DNA of 53,279 nt from Anaerolineae bacterium (GTDB taxonomy: Bacteria > Chloroflexota > Anaerolineae > Aggregatilineales > Phototrophicaceae). Positions 32,367 through 40,970 of the stretch are shown in pieces (position 1 is the stretch's first letter; the number at the start of each line of letters is the position of its first letter). The DNA lies in assembly GCA_019912965.1 (NCBI GenBank), contig JAIOHM010000154.1:1-53279 (forward strand), in the 5' to 3' direction. The notes below the pieces were generated by a model that did no database searches, was not told the origin of the DNA, and worked only from the letters and a program-made list of their open reading frames with translations. The position numbers were made by a program, and so were the translations under genes.

Positions 32367-33512
32367 TCACACGCCGTTTCCCCAACCTTCTTCCAGATCG
32401 CGCCGCAGCCGGGTGATGGCCGCGCTCAAATCATCGCGCAGTTTTGCCCCACCTGCGACGGTGTTTTCGTACTGGATGTAACGCTGATGGCGGATGTCGA
32501 AGGGTACATCCGAGGGACGTTTGGCCTGCGTGATCAAAATAGCGGGTTTGTTCAGGGTGTGGGCGATGCCGAGTTCATAAAAAACATTGTCGTTGCCGCC
32601 CGTAATTTCCGCGATCACGAATTTGCAGTTGTTCAGTGCTGCCCAGACTTCCCCGATGATAACCCCACTGGTGGAGGTGAATTCGTCGCCGCGCGCAATG
32701 GTCAGTTTCAATTCGGTACACAACGGGCGGATGATGTCGGTAAAGATGCTGGTGAAACGTTTGTCGAAGGGCATCACCATAAAAATATCGCCCTGAAACT
32801 GGCTGCGCACGGCGGGTCGCCCGAAAACCAATTCACCGGGTAACAATCGCAGTGCCTCGTTGTATTTGAGGGTTTGCTTTGCCAGTTCTTCCTGCTGCTG
32901 CTGATGAATTTCCTGCACTTTTTGGGCAGTCTTTTCGGCTACCCGGTCAGCCAGCGTTTCGATGGTTACACCATCTACAGGTAAAAAATTCAGTTCGCGC
33001 TGCGGTTTGAGGACAGCCGCCTCGGCTTCAGCGGGTGTTGCCCAGCTTGCCAGCAGTTGAGCGATTTGTTGGGTTAAATCAGTCTCATTGGTGAAGGTGT
33101 GAACGGTTTCGCCCCGCATGATCTGTTTCCAGAAAATTTGCTGGGCGCTGCGTTCCGCCTCGCTTTGACCCACCGCGCGCATTCGTAAATACATATCCAT
33201 ATCACTGTTGGGGGCAGGCATCAAAATGGCAGCCGGTTTGCCCGACGAACGCGCCGTTTCATATTCGATTTCCGCCAGCGATTTGCCGTTCATGCCGCCG
33301 GGTTCCCAACCGCGTTTATAGGTCACGATGCCGATGAAACAATCCGCTTCAGCAATTTTTTGCCGGACGATTTCGGCCATGTTGGGCTGCTGCTTTTCGG
33401 CGTCCGTCAACCAGATGGGAGTCATGGCCGCTTTACGAATCTGTTCGATCAACACCGGGCGCAGTTCGACCAGTTCGCTGCTGGTATCGCTGAAGTAAAC
33501 CTTCGTGGGCAT
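32367..33512 (-). CDS. DUF4062 protein with C-terminal TIR-like/deoxyribosyltransferase-like domain
   Basis: A 381-residue soluble protein. Residues 1-140 are a DUF4062 domain (VYFSDTSSELVELRPVLIEQI, ADCFIGIVTYKRGW, SLAEIEYETARSSGKP), found at the N-terminus of several STAND-ATPase and defence-like proteins. A helical linker follows. Residues from about 235 form a second Rossmann-like domain (GDIFMVMPFDKRFTSIFTDI, KFVIAEITGGNDNVFYELG, HTLNKPAILIT), a TIR-like nucleotide-handling fold with a Glu in the YELG position. AGGAG precedes the start. It may sense a signal and cleave or bind a nucleotide. Domain calls are by eye. Confidence 0.78.
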   Translation of the reverse strand: MPTKVYFSDTSSELVELRPVLIEQIRKAAMTPIWLTDAEKQQPNMAEIVRQKIAEADCFIGIVTYKRGWEPGGMNGKSLAEIEYETARSSGKPAAILMPAPNSDMDMYLRMRAVGQSEAERSAQQIFWKQIMRGETVHTFTNETDLTQQIAQLLASWATPAEAEAAVLKPQRELNFLPVDGVTIETLADRVAEKTAQKVQEIHQQQQEELAKQTLKYNEALRLLPGELVFGRPAVRSQFQGDIFMVMPFDKRFTSIFTDIIRPLCTELKLTIARGDEFTSTSGVIIGEVWAALNNCKFVIAEITGGNDNVFYELGIAHTLNKPAILITQAKRPSDVPFDIRHQRYIQYENTVAGGAKLRDDLSAAITRLRRDLEEGWGNGV

Positions 33513-33675
33513 GGGGTTCTCCTGTGCGTTGCGAGTTGCGGGTGATTGTAGCATAGTAGCCTTATCTTCCTAAAGACAGGTCAATTGCCTCTGCTGCATT
33601 CCGCATCTTGCGGTATTATTGTAGAGTGCAAGCGGTTTGCTCACACAGGGGGACACCCCAGAGAAAGGGTTGACG

Positions 33676-34752
33676 ATGCGCGAGCAAAAATGGAAAAAAG
33701 CTTACCTTTGGTGGATGAGTTTGTTACTGGTGTTTTTGCTGGCTGGCTGTTTTATGGATGCCGGATCACAGCAGCCACCCGTTTCAACCGGAGTCGTTCA
33801 GGCTGTTACGGCTCAATCCACAGAGGAACTCATCGTTGATGCATCGCCTACACTGGAGGACATTGGGTTACCCACAGAGACACCCGCTGACCTGCCACTG
33901 ATGCCGACGGAAACACCTGTTGAAGGCGGTTTACCTTTCCCGACGGAAACACCGGTTGAGTCGGTATTTATTCCTACCGAGACTCCGGCTGATCTGCCTC
34001 TGTTCCCCACCGAAACACCTTTCGACGTGATTCTGGCGACGGATGTATTGGTGCCGACGGATGATCCCGCACAGCTATTTGTGTCATCCACGCCGCCAGA
34101 CATTAACTTTGATGTCCCGACAGCGACTGTGGATGTTGTGATTGTACCCACGACTGATCCGGGGCAACTCTTCGCTTCTTCTACACCGCCGGACATCAAC
34201 TTCGATGTTCCGACTGCCACACTGGAAATGTTCGTTCCCACACAGGAAATACTCAATACACCTGAAAGTATCGATCAGGGTGGCGGGGATACGGATTTGA
34301 TCGCAATGGCACTGGCAACGGCGACGGCTGTGACCAATCTGTACAATCAGAGCATCAGTGGAGCCAGTGCGCCGCCTAATCTGCCGCCTGTGGTCGTTCC
34401 GCTGAGTCTGCCGTCCAATCTGCCCGCTGTGCTGCCCGTCGAATGTCTGGCTCCCGAATATGTTGGCTTGAGTCAGGTGATCGGCGCGCCAGCCTTGATC
34501 GTGCAATTTACGGTACTCGATCCCAACCCGGACTACAGCTACACCTGGACGGCATTGGTGGATGGTCGGCTGAACGCGGTTGGTGCAGCGACCGGATCAA
34601 TCACTACCCTGAGTTTCAACCAGCGTGGCACGTATGAAATGCGGTTGCAGGTCAGGCTTTCCCCCGGCAAAGAATTGGTGGCTGCCGATGGCACGCGCCA
34701 GAACTGCCAACAAGACTTCATCGTGGAACACAAAATCTCAGTGGTGGGGTAA
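33676..34752 (+). CDS. Secreted lipoprotein with Thr/Pro repeat stalk and PKD-like domain
   Basis: A 358-residue lipoprotein. The signal WWMSLLLVFLLAGC places the lipidated cysteine at 25. Residues about 60-190 are a stalk of short repeats: PTETP units (five or more) and a duplicated SSTPPDINFDVPTAT block visible also at DNA level (about 34084 and 34174). The C-terminal 110 residues look like a single immunoglobulin/PKD-type domain (YTWTALVDGRLNAVG, RGTYEMRLQVRL) with two or three cysteines. The start follows AAAGGG. It is divergent from the DUF4062 gene. Probably an envelope-anchored binding or adhesion protein. Confidence 0.82.
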   Translation: MREQKWKKAYLWWMSLLLVFLLAGCFMDAGSQQPPVSTGVVQAVTAQSTEELIVDASPTLEDIGLPTETPADLPLMPTETPVEGGLPFPTETPVESVFIPTETPADLPLFPTETPFDVILATDVLVPTDDPAQLFVSSTPPDINFDVPTATVDVVIVPTTDPGQLFASSTPPDINFDVPTATLEMFVPTQEILNTPESIDQGGGDTDLIAMALATATAVTNLYNQSISGASAPPNLPPVVVPLSLPSNLPAVLPVECLAPEYVGLSQVIGAPALIVQFTVLDPNPDYSYTWTALVDGRLNAVGAATGSITTLSFNQRGTYEMRLQVRLSPGKELVAADGTRQNCQQDFIVEHKISVVG

Positions 34753-34780
34753 AAAGCATCACTCAACGTGGACAGGGGGC

Positions 34781-36193
34781 TTAGGCTCTCTGTCCCGTAT
34801 CAGACGAAGTATTTAAACGCCTCATCCGGTAATACTGCCACAACCACACCAGCGCATAAGCCGAAAGCAGGAACAGCAGCGGATCGCTGGGGACACGATA
34901 GCGGGTAGAGGGGTGAAAGAAAATGTAGGCCAGCGTCATGCTGATCTGTACAAACCACAGCAGCGAAACCATCCGCCACTGGCGCAGCGAGACAACCGCC
35001 CCGATAAGGCCCAGCACCAATAAACCGCCCCAGTAAAAGCGATGCACCCAGCGCCCAATCTGGTCGAAAAGCGGCTGCGAATAGGCACCGACCGGGTCGC
35101 CGGGTGGCAAACCGCCCAATTCCAATCCGCCTTGCCCATCGGTTTCTGGCAGAACATTGCCGTGATAATCCAACCGGGGGACTTCACCCTCTACCGGATT
35201 TAGCCGGGGCGCGATGTCGATACTCCAGTGAACCAGAAATTTGACCATAATCAGATCAGGAATTTGTTCGGGGTGCATCCGCAGGTAATCCATGCCCCAT
35301 TCGAAGCGTTCGGCATTGGCTTCCGGGCTGCGCGGGTCATCGGTTTTCAGAGTTTGCGGCGGAACCCACTGTACATCATAGCCTGCGCGGAAATAGGGAA
35401 TGGTGTACTGGCTGTTGCCCTGATAAAAATTCTCGCCGCTGTTCAACGATACCGCCACAAAGACGCCATACACCTGATAGTTGCGGATAATCCAAGGCGC
35501 GACGACCAATCCCCCAATCAGTGCAACCGGGAACAGTCGCAGTATCGTTTGCTTCAGATTCAGCCGGAACAAAAACCAGATGGCAATGAGCACAGCCAGC
35601 GGCGGCAGAATCGCGCGGGTCAGCAGCGACAACCCCAACACCAGCCCGCCCAATCCGGCCAGCAGCCATGCCGATTTATCCAGCAGGTTGCGCTCACGCA
35701 GCAGCACCATCAACAGCACAAAAGCATGCAGCAGCACCATGAAAAACGGCGTGTCAATCAGCGTCAAATTCTGAAAAATCAGGTAGGGATACAGGGCATA
35801 AAACAAACCGCCGAGCGCACCCACCCAATCGCCTTTGGGGAACAAACGCCGTCCGGTTTGATACAGCAGGATGATTGAGATGACATCCAGCAGGGTATGA
35901 AAAACAGCGATTTGCAGCGCGCCCCGTCCGAATAAGCCATACACGCCCGCAAGCACATAACTATAAAGCGGGGGAATCAATCCATCCGGTACGCCTGCGT
36001 CACGCCCGTAAATTCCGGTTTGCAGCAGATTGGTCGCGTAAGAGTCGTAAGCCTCCGAGCCGTGTATCGCACCCGTTTCGACGAAATTGAAGATGGACGG
36101 AAAAGCAATAAAAACGACCATCCGCGCGGCAACCGCGATCACCAGCACAATGGCAAGTTTATGGGCGAGCAGTTTTTTCAGGAGAATGGACAT
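34781..36193 (-). CDS. GT39-type membrane glycosyltransferase
   Basis: A 470-residue polytopic membrane protein (about 10-11 segments) of the ArnT/PMT-like family, transferring a sugar from a polyprenyl phosphate to a surface acceptor. The first extracytoplasmic loop has the acidic HGSEAYDSYATNLLQTG with the expected catalytic Glu/Asp. YALYPYLIFQNLTLIDTPFF is the usual second conserved region. It is intact, unlike the relative at 30.4-32.4 kb. The gene is convergent with the lipoprotein, 28 bases apart, and no ribosome site is evident. Confidence 0.87.
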   Translation of the reverse strand: MSILLKKLLAHKLAIVLVIAVAARMVVFIAFPSIFNFVETGAIHGSEAYDSYATNLLQTGIYGRDAGVPDGLIPPLYSYVLAGVYGLFGRGALQIAVFHTLLDVISIILLYQTGRRLFPKGDWVGALGGLFYALYPYLIFQNLTLIDTPFFMVLLHAFVLLMVLLRERNLLDKSAWLLAGLGGLVLGLSLLTRAILPPLAVLIAIWFLFRLNLKQTILRLFPVALIGGLVVAPWIIRNYQVYGVFVAVSLNSGENFYQGNSQYTIPYFRAGYDVQWVPPQTLKTDDPRSPEANAERFEWGMDYLRMHPEQIPDLIMVKFLVHWSIDIAPRLNPVEGEVPRLDYHGNVLPETDGQGGLELGGLPPGDPVGAYSQPLFDQIGRWVHRFYWGGLLVLGLIGAVVSLRQWRMVSLLWFVQISMTLAYIFFHPSTRYRVPSDPLLFLLSAYALVWLWQYYRMRRLNTSSDTGQRA

Positions 36194-36421
36194 TGTGGGT
36201 CTCGTATTTCAGGTGGGGCGGCGGCATTGTACCGCGTTTTATATGATACGATCAACACCTGTCTTAAAGGGAGTGGTCAATCGTAGGTAAACCGTCCTGC
36301 GAAAGGCACTGACTTATTTTAACCTAAGAGAAAATCAGCCTATCCGCCCATACCCTAAATTGTAGAAACCGTGTAGTCTGGTAGAAGCGCGTCTCTATTT
36401 CACAGATCAAGGATGGAGTTT

Positions 36422-37597
36422 ATGCGTAATTTCAACAAACGATTTGCTTTGCTGCTGGTGCTGGCGCTGCTGCTGACGGTGGTTATGACCGTTTCGGCGC
36501 AAACGCCCACCCCCACCCCGGTCAATCCGAACGCGAATATTTCCTGGCCGCCGCCAGTTTATGTGCTGCGTGGGGAATTCAGTATTCGCGGGTCGGCCAA
36601 CCTGCCGAATATGTCCGGCTATTTCCTGCAATTCCGTCCACTGGCTGCCGATTTGAGCGTTCCGGATGAGGATGCTCCCTGGCTGCCCGCAACGCTGCCC
36701 AGCACACAGGCTGTACAGGATGCGGTCTTAGGGGCATGGAATACGGCTACCGTACCCGATGGCGTGTATGAACTGCGGCTGACCATCAACGTTACCGGTG
36801 GCGACCCGATTTTCTTCCTCGTCTCGCCCGTGCGCGTGGAAAATAATCCACCGCCATTCGCTGCAACGGCTATTCCGGCTCTTCCAACGCTGGCGATACT
36901 GCCGACGCAATCACTGCCTACACTGCTCCCCACGCCAACCGCGTTTGATACAACACCGCGCGCGACGGCTAATCGGGCGGCAAATGTACGACGTGGCGAT
37001 GGCACCAATTACGAAGTGATTGGCGGCATCCAGCCCGGTGACACTGTTCCCGTTGTCGGTATCAGCAGTTTTGGTACAGGCTGGTATCTTATCGAACTGC
37101 CCAATGGCACACGCGGTTGGGTTGCGCCCAGCGTGGTCGATGTGAGTGGTAATCTCAGCACTGTGCCGCGCGTAGACCCGCCTGCTCCACCAACACCAAC
37201 GCCGATTCCGGCGACAGCGACACCTACCAGCCAGATCAATCTGGTGGCCGGGAACTTCCGCTTCGACCCTGGTTCACCCAAGTGTAACCAAACGTTCAAC
37301 GTCTACATGGATGTAGCCAACTTTGGCACGGTCACCAGCCCCAGCACCACGCTATCGGTGCAGGATTATCGACTGGCGGATGGTACTTTCCAGGAAGGCA
37401 CATTTGGCGGTATCCCACCGATTGCCGCGGGACAGACCGTGAGCGTCGGGCCGATTCCGATTACGGTTAAGACCTATCACAGTGAGCAGCATCGTCTGCT
37501 GATGATTATCGATCCCAGCAGTCAGGTTTTTGAAACCAACGAGAGCGATAACGCCAAAGAGGCGATCTATCTGCTGGAAAAAGCAGGCTGCCCGTAA
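36422..37597 (+). CDS. Secreted SH3b plus CARDB-domain protein
   Basis: A 391-residue exported protein. Signal peptide at 1-26 (FALLLVLALLLTVVMTVSAQ). An N-terminal beta-rich domain (about 40-145) contains YVLRGEFSIRGSANLP. A Pro/Thr linker leads to an SH3b domain (ANVRRGDGTNYEVIGGI to GTRGWVAPSVV). A second PTPT linker leads to a CARDB-type adhesion domain (FNVYMDVANFGTVTSPSTTL, VFETNESDNAKE). The ATG at 36422 is favoured by AAGGA at 8 bases. A strong terminator follows at 37630. Likely binds the cell wall or surface glycans. Confidence 0.86.
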   Translation: MRNFNKRFALLLVLALLLTVVMTVSAQTPTPTPVNPNANISWPPPVYVLRGEFSIRGSANLPNMSGYFLQFRPLAADLSVPDEDAPWLPATLPSTQAVQDAVLGAWNTATVPDGVYELRLTINVTGGDPIFFLVSPVRVENNPPPFAATAIPALPTLAILPTQSLPTLLPTPTAFDTTPRATANRAANVRRGDGTNYEVIGGIQPGDTVPVVGISSFGTGWYLIELPNGTRGWVAPSVVDVSGNLSTVPRVDPPAPPTPTPIPATATPTSQINLVAGNFRFDPGSPKCNQTFNVYMDVANFGTVTSPSTTLSVQDYRLADGTFQEGTFGGIPPIAAGQTVSVGPIPITVKTYHSEQHRLLMIIDPSSQVFETNESDNAKEAIYLLEKAGCP

Positions 37598-37629
37598 ACC
37601 ACGCCGCAGCAGCATAACTACGATTGACA

Positions 37630-37665
37630 ACATACAGCCCTTCAAGCAAAAGGGCTGTATGTTTT
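37630..37665 (+). terminator. Rho-independent terminator
   Basis: A perfect 13-bp stem (ACATACAGCCCTT / AAGGGCTGTATGT) with a 7-base loop and a final TTTT, 33 bases after the SH3b/CARDB gene. Confidence 0.85.
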
Positions 37666-37772
37666 GGGAAGCAATGATGCCGAATTTCCCCTTTAAAGTT
37701 GTAGCCCTGTAACATCTTGCCCTCGTTTGGTGAATACCCCACAGAGAGACAGATTACGGATCCGAAAATCAG

Positions 37773-38381
37773 GTGTCACTCATCATGGATCGTGCGAATA
37801 AATCATCGCGCCTCCGCCAGTTCATTGAAGCCGAGTCCGGCGGAATGCTGGGCACCCTTCGCTTCTACCTGTATCGGGCAGGGCTTGGGGGGCGCGGCCA
37901 ACCGCTGGACGCGGCGGCGAATGAACTGCTGAGCGAAGTTGTTGCCGAGGCGCTAGCACATGAAGACCGTTTTATCCCGACTGGACAGCCGCGTGCATGG
38001 CTGTTGGGCATCGCCGCCAATCTGGTGCGGCGGCGTCAGGTCGAATTTGCCCGCCGCGATCAGCGTGAACCGCTGGTGCGCGATCTGTATCCCGGACTGG
38101 AGGAAGCCATGAGCGATGACGAATTGTTTGACTGGATGATACAGCGCGCGGATGTCGATACGGTTGAAGAACTGGAACGCGACCAGTCGGCAGCGGCTTT
38201 GTTGAACGCCGTTTCGCCGGATGATGCGCGGGTACTGCGGCTGGCAATTCTGAACGGTCTGGATGGCGACTCATTAGCGCGGATGCTGGGTATCTCACCC
38301 GGCGCGGCACGGGTGCGGCTGCACCGGGCGCTCAACCGATTACGGGCGGCGCATCAGGAGGTCTATCATGACGAAGCGTAA
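37773..38381 (+). CDS. ECF-type RNA polymerase sigma factor
   Basis: A 202-residue extracytoplasmic-function sigma factor. Region 2 contains EVVAEALAHEDRF followed by RAWLLGIAANLVRRRQ. Region 4 contains SPDDARVLRLAILNGLDGDSLARMLGISPGAARVRLHRAL, a helix-turn-helix for the -35 element. GTG 37773 and ATG 37785 are alternative starts. The end overlaps the next gene by 14 bases, a typical coupling of an ECF factor with its membrane anti-sigma partner. Confidence 0.9.
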   Translation: MSLIMDRANKSSRLRQFIEAESGGMLGTLRFYLYRAGLGGRGQPLDAAANELLSEVVAEALAHEDRFIPTGQPRAWLLGIAANLVRRRQVEFARRDQREPLVRDLYPGLEEAMSDDELFDWMIQRADVDTVEELERDQSAAALLNAVSPDDARVLRLAILNGLDGDSLARMLGISPGAARVRLHRALNRLRAAHQEVYHDEA

Positions 38382-40326
38382 ACCCCTTAACGCCCGGCAG
38401 ATCGAACGCGAACGGCTGCTGTTTCGCTACAGTATGGCGCTGGAACGCGGCGACTTCGAGATGGTTTCTGTCATATTGCGTGAGGCTGAAGGCGACCCGC
38501 TGCTTGACCGCATGATCCGTGAGTTGGATGAAGCTTATGCACTGGAACTCAAGCCCGTGCAAACAACCTTTTCGAACAATCATGTCGATCAGCGAAAGGA
38601 ACAACCGATGACCCTATCTGCGAATCCGGTTTATCGACCAAAATCCCGGTACTCAATACCCGGTACTCAGTACTTTTCTCCTCTCGCGGCTGCCGTGCTG
38701 GCAGTTGTGGTGCTGGGTATGGCGTTGATCGGGCTGCGTCCACCGGGAAATGGACAATTTGCCAGCCTGCAAAACGAAACCGCTACCCCGATTGCTTATC
38801 CGACTGCCACACCAACGCCAGTCGCGGCACAGAATACGACCGCCACACCCGTTGGGCTTGATCCCGTCCGGGTAACTTACGTCATCCAGCCGGGAGACAC
38901 GCTGCTGTTTATTGCAGGGCGATTCAACATCAGTCTGGAACAACTCGCGGAGATGAATCCTGAACTGGATTTTTCGTCCTGTAATTTTGCCGAACCCAAT
39001 GGCGGAGCGAATTGCAGTGTGACCCTCAATGCAGGGCAGGAAATCAACATCGCGGCAACGCCATTTCCGGGCATGAATCAAACCATCTGCGAAGTATTCA
39101 GTCTTGTGCCTGATGGTATCGAGGTATATTCACAGCCAGAACTGGATGCGCTGGTTGTCGGTCACGTTCCGGCAGGTGTTCCCCTCGCCATTCTCGATCA
39201 GGCCAATGGGCCATTCAGCGCGGATTCACCGGACACAATCGTCTGGTTTTATGTGTCAGCGCTGGTGGATCGTGTACCGGTTCAAGGCTGGGTCAGCGCG
39301 CGTTACACCTCGCAGCTCAGTACGAACTGCCTGCTCACAGTAACCGTCGTTCCGGCTCTACCCGCAAATGTTGACCCGTTCATGATTACTGCCACCGCGA
39401 TCATCGCAGGTGCAACCGAAACGGCGGAAGCTGTGACGGGTGTGGAGATGTCAGGCGCTGCGCCAACGGTTGTGCCGCCCTGCACTGGGATTGCACCTGT
39501 AGCGCCCGGTTTGGTCAACTGCCTGAATGTTTCCGCCACACCAATTCCGACACCCACCTCCATGTTTTTTGCTTCGGGTGGGCAGGGTGTGATGACCAGT
39601 GTGCAGGTCGGGAGCATTCCGCCCAATACATCCGTCATCATCACATCCGGTTATTTTGATGGCACGGGCTGGGTTTACAGCATTCAGACCACTGATGCCG
39701 CCCTGTTCGCGGAAGGGGTTAGGGATTCGCAGTTGGCATTTCTTCCCGGTTATACACCGCCCACACTTGTACCCACCTTGACCGCTACCCCAACGGCTAT
39801 GTTCATGACGACGAATCCGAGGAGTCAGGTAGTCCAAACGGTGACGCAGGTCGGCACAATCCCTGCGAACACATTGGTGCTGGTCGGTAGTGCTTACTAC
39901 AACGGGGGTGAATGGATTTATTCAATCAGTGAAGATGGCATCAATTATGCCGAAGCCCGCGAATCGCAGCTCAGTTTCGGTGCAGGTGATCTCATTCCAA
40001 CCGTAGTGATGCCCATCTGCTTTGTGTCGAATGCTGGTCAGGAATCGCTGCGGGTTCGCACGCAGCCTTCGACCGCCGAAGACAGCATCGCTATCGGTCT
40101 GCTGCCGCCGGATTCGTCGGCTGAAGTGCTGCGTCAGGGAATCGGGAGTGATGGGCAGATGTGGTATTTTGTGCGGGTGGCAGTAGGGGATTCCAGCCTT
40201 ACCGGATGGATACAAGTAGATAGCGTTCTGTTGGAGGATGGCTGTGTGCTGCCACTAACGGCAACACCCACCCCGCTTCAAGAATCGACCATGACTCAAA
40301 CTGCCACGCCTACACCCTTGAAATAA
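38368..40326 (+). CDS. Membrane-anchored LysM/SH3b-repeat protein, likely anti-sigma factor
   Basis: A 652-residue single-pass protein. The cytoplasmic N-terminus (1-104) is charged and helical, suited to bind the sigma factor. One membrane helix is at about 105-123 (LAAAVLAVVVLGMALIGL). Outside are a Thr/Pro linker, a LysM domain (YVIQPGDTLLFIAGRFNISLEQLAEMN-type, about 169-230) and three or four SH3b-like modules (EVYSQPELDALVVGHV, VGTIPANTLVLVGSAYY, LRVRTQPST). It overlaps the sigma gene. A heptamer array encodes the juxtamembrane residues before the helix. An internal ATG (residue 81) with AAGGA may give a shorter form. No zinc anti-sigma motif is seen. Confidence 0.8.
   Translation: MTKRKPLNARQIERERLLFRYSMALERGDFEMVSVILREAEGDPLLDRMIRELDEAYALELKPVQTTFSNNHVDQRKEQPMTLSANPVYRPKSRYSIPGTQYFSPLAAAVLAVVVLGMALIGLRPPGNGQFASLQNETATPIAYPTATPTPVAAQNTTATPVGLDPVRVTYVIQPGDTLLFIAGRFNISLEQLAEMNPELDFSSCNFAEPNGGANCSVTLNAGQEINIAATPFPGMNQTICEVFSLVPDGIEVYSQPELDALVVGHVPAGVPLAILDQANGPFSADSPDTIVWFYVSALVDRVPVQGWVSARYTSQLSTNCLLTVTVVPALPANVDPFMITATAIIAGATETAEAVTGVEMSGAAPTVVPPCTGIAPVAPGLVNCLNVSATPIPTPTSMFFASGGQGVMTSVQVGSIPPNTSVIITSGYFDGTGWVYSIQTTDAALFAEGVRDSQLAFLPGYTPPTLVPTLTATPTAMFMTTNPRSQVVQTVTQVGTIPANTLVLVGSAYYNGGEWIYSISEDGINYAEARESQLSFGAGDLIPTVVMPICFVSNAGQESLRVRTQPSTAEDSIAIGLLPPDSSAEVLRQGIGSDGQMWYFVRVAVGDSSLTGWIQVDSVLLEDGCVLPLTATPTPLQESTMTQTATPTPLK
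38642..38683. repeat. Heptamer array in frame in the membrane protein gene
   Basis: Six units in phase (AATCCCG, GTACTCA, ATACCCG, GTACTCA, GTACTTT, TCTCCTC), 42 bases, encoding the stretch SRYSIPGTQYFSP directly before the membrane helix. Same unit type as at 31652 and 31874. Confidence 0.75.
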
Positions 40327-40337
40327 AACGACTTCGG

Positions 40338-40372
40338 GGGCAGGTATAACAGCCTGCCCTCTCATTATTTTT
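40338..40372 (+). terminator. Probable terminator of the sigma/anti-sigma operon
   Basis: A 7-bp GC-rich stem (GGGCAGG / CCTGCCC) with an 8-base loop, followed after a few bases by ATTATTTTT. Confidence 0.55.
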
Positions 40373-40423
40373 CAGACGAACGTCGGGTACTACATTTCGA
40401 ATCCCTGACTCGGAACCCTACGG

Positions 40424-40942
40424 ATGATTTTACGTATTGTAGAGTATGGCTCTTGGTACCGTAGAGGCATCATCTTGCAAAACATCAAGCGTTGGTTGTA
40501 CCGCGGAAATCGCCCTAACTGGATCGCGCAGATACTCAACAGCGGATGGAACGTAATCCATTCATCAGGCATCATGCCGAATTATCTGGTGACGCTGGAA
40601 GTCATCGGCAGAAAATCCGGGCAGATTATCGCGCTGCCTGTCGTGGTCGCGCTGGTCGATGGGCAGCGGTATCTCGTGTCGATGCTTGGGGACGAGGCCC
40701 AATGGGTTCTCAACGTCCGCGCCGCTAATGGCAAGGCCTACATTCGCAGTGGCCGCCGTATCGAAGTCCTTATGGAAGAAGTACCTGTAGCGCAGCGCCC
40801 GCCCATCCTGAAAGCTTATCTTCAGCGCGCACCCGGAGCACGGCCTCATATTCCGGTGAACAAAGATGCGCCGCTTGCGGAATTCGAAAAAGTGGCGGCC
40901 TCGTTCCCGGCCTTTCGAATCGTCCCAACCAAAACAGCCTAA
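40424..40942 (+). CDS. Deazaflavin (F420)-dependent nitroreductase-family protein
   Basis: A 172-residue split-barrel protein of the Ddn/F420-dependent group. The pattern is VTLEVIGRKSGQIIALPVVVALVDGQRYLVSMLG, then AQWVLNVRAANGKAYIRSG. It would use reduced F420 (or another flavin) to reduce quinones or similar substrates. The first 30 residues may be over-extended: ATG at 40424 has no clear ribosome site. It is convergent with the nitrite-reduction operon ending at 40971. Confidence 0.87.
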   Translation: MILRIVEYGSWYRRGIILQNIKRWLYRGNRPNWIAQILNSGWNVIHSSGIMPNYLVTLEVIGRKSGQIIALPVVVALVDGQRYLVSMLGDEAQWVLNVRAANGKAYIRSGRRIEVLMEEVPVAQRPPILKAYLQRAPGARPHIPVNKDAPLAEFEKVAASFPAFRIVPTKTA

Positions 40943-40970
40943 ACTGCTGACAATAAATCGCCTAGCGTTC

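Larger units (their letters stand above)
30350..32385 (-). pseudogene. GT39-type membrane glycosyltransferase split by a heptamer array
   Basis: The 5' part (32385 to 31771) encodes the N-terminus of a family 39 polyprenyl-phosphate-dependent glycosyltransferase: a first membrane helix, LWNDEGSSYVQA with the acidic catalytic region, and IHPPGYYW. The 3' part (31651 to 30350) encodes the remaining membrane helices and a soluble C-terminal domain, in another frame. Between them lie exactly 17 heptamers (119 bases). Deleting them joins LIFL to IPYILANLL on a codon boundary and gives 638 residues. A second, smaller array lies in frame at about 31874-31915. The start overlaps the upstream DUF4062 gene by 19 bases. 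Unless frameshifting occurs the gene is inactive. Confidence 0.85.

Noticed and set aside
30350..32385. Programmed frameshift or two separate genes instead of a broken gene
   Set aside because: The downstream frame lacks a ribosome site at its first ATG and starts in the middle of a conserved membrane domain, and no slippery sequence is seen; exact removal of 17 repeat units gives a single normal protein.
33813..34256. 147-codon Ser/Gly/Val frame on the minus strand
   Set aside because: Antisense image of the PTETP stalk of the lipoprotein.
35228..35878. 216-codon Gln/His-rich frame on the plus strand
   Set aside because: Antisense to the intact GT39 gene, with composition of a reversed membrane protein.
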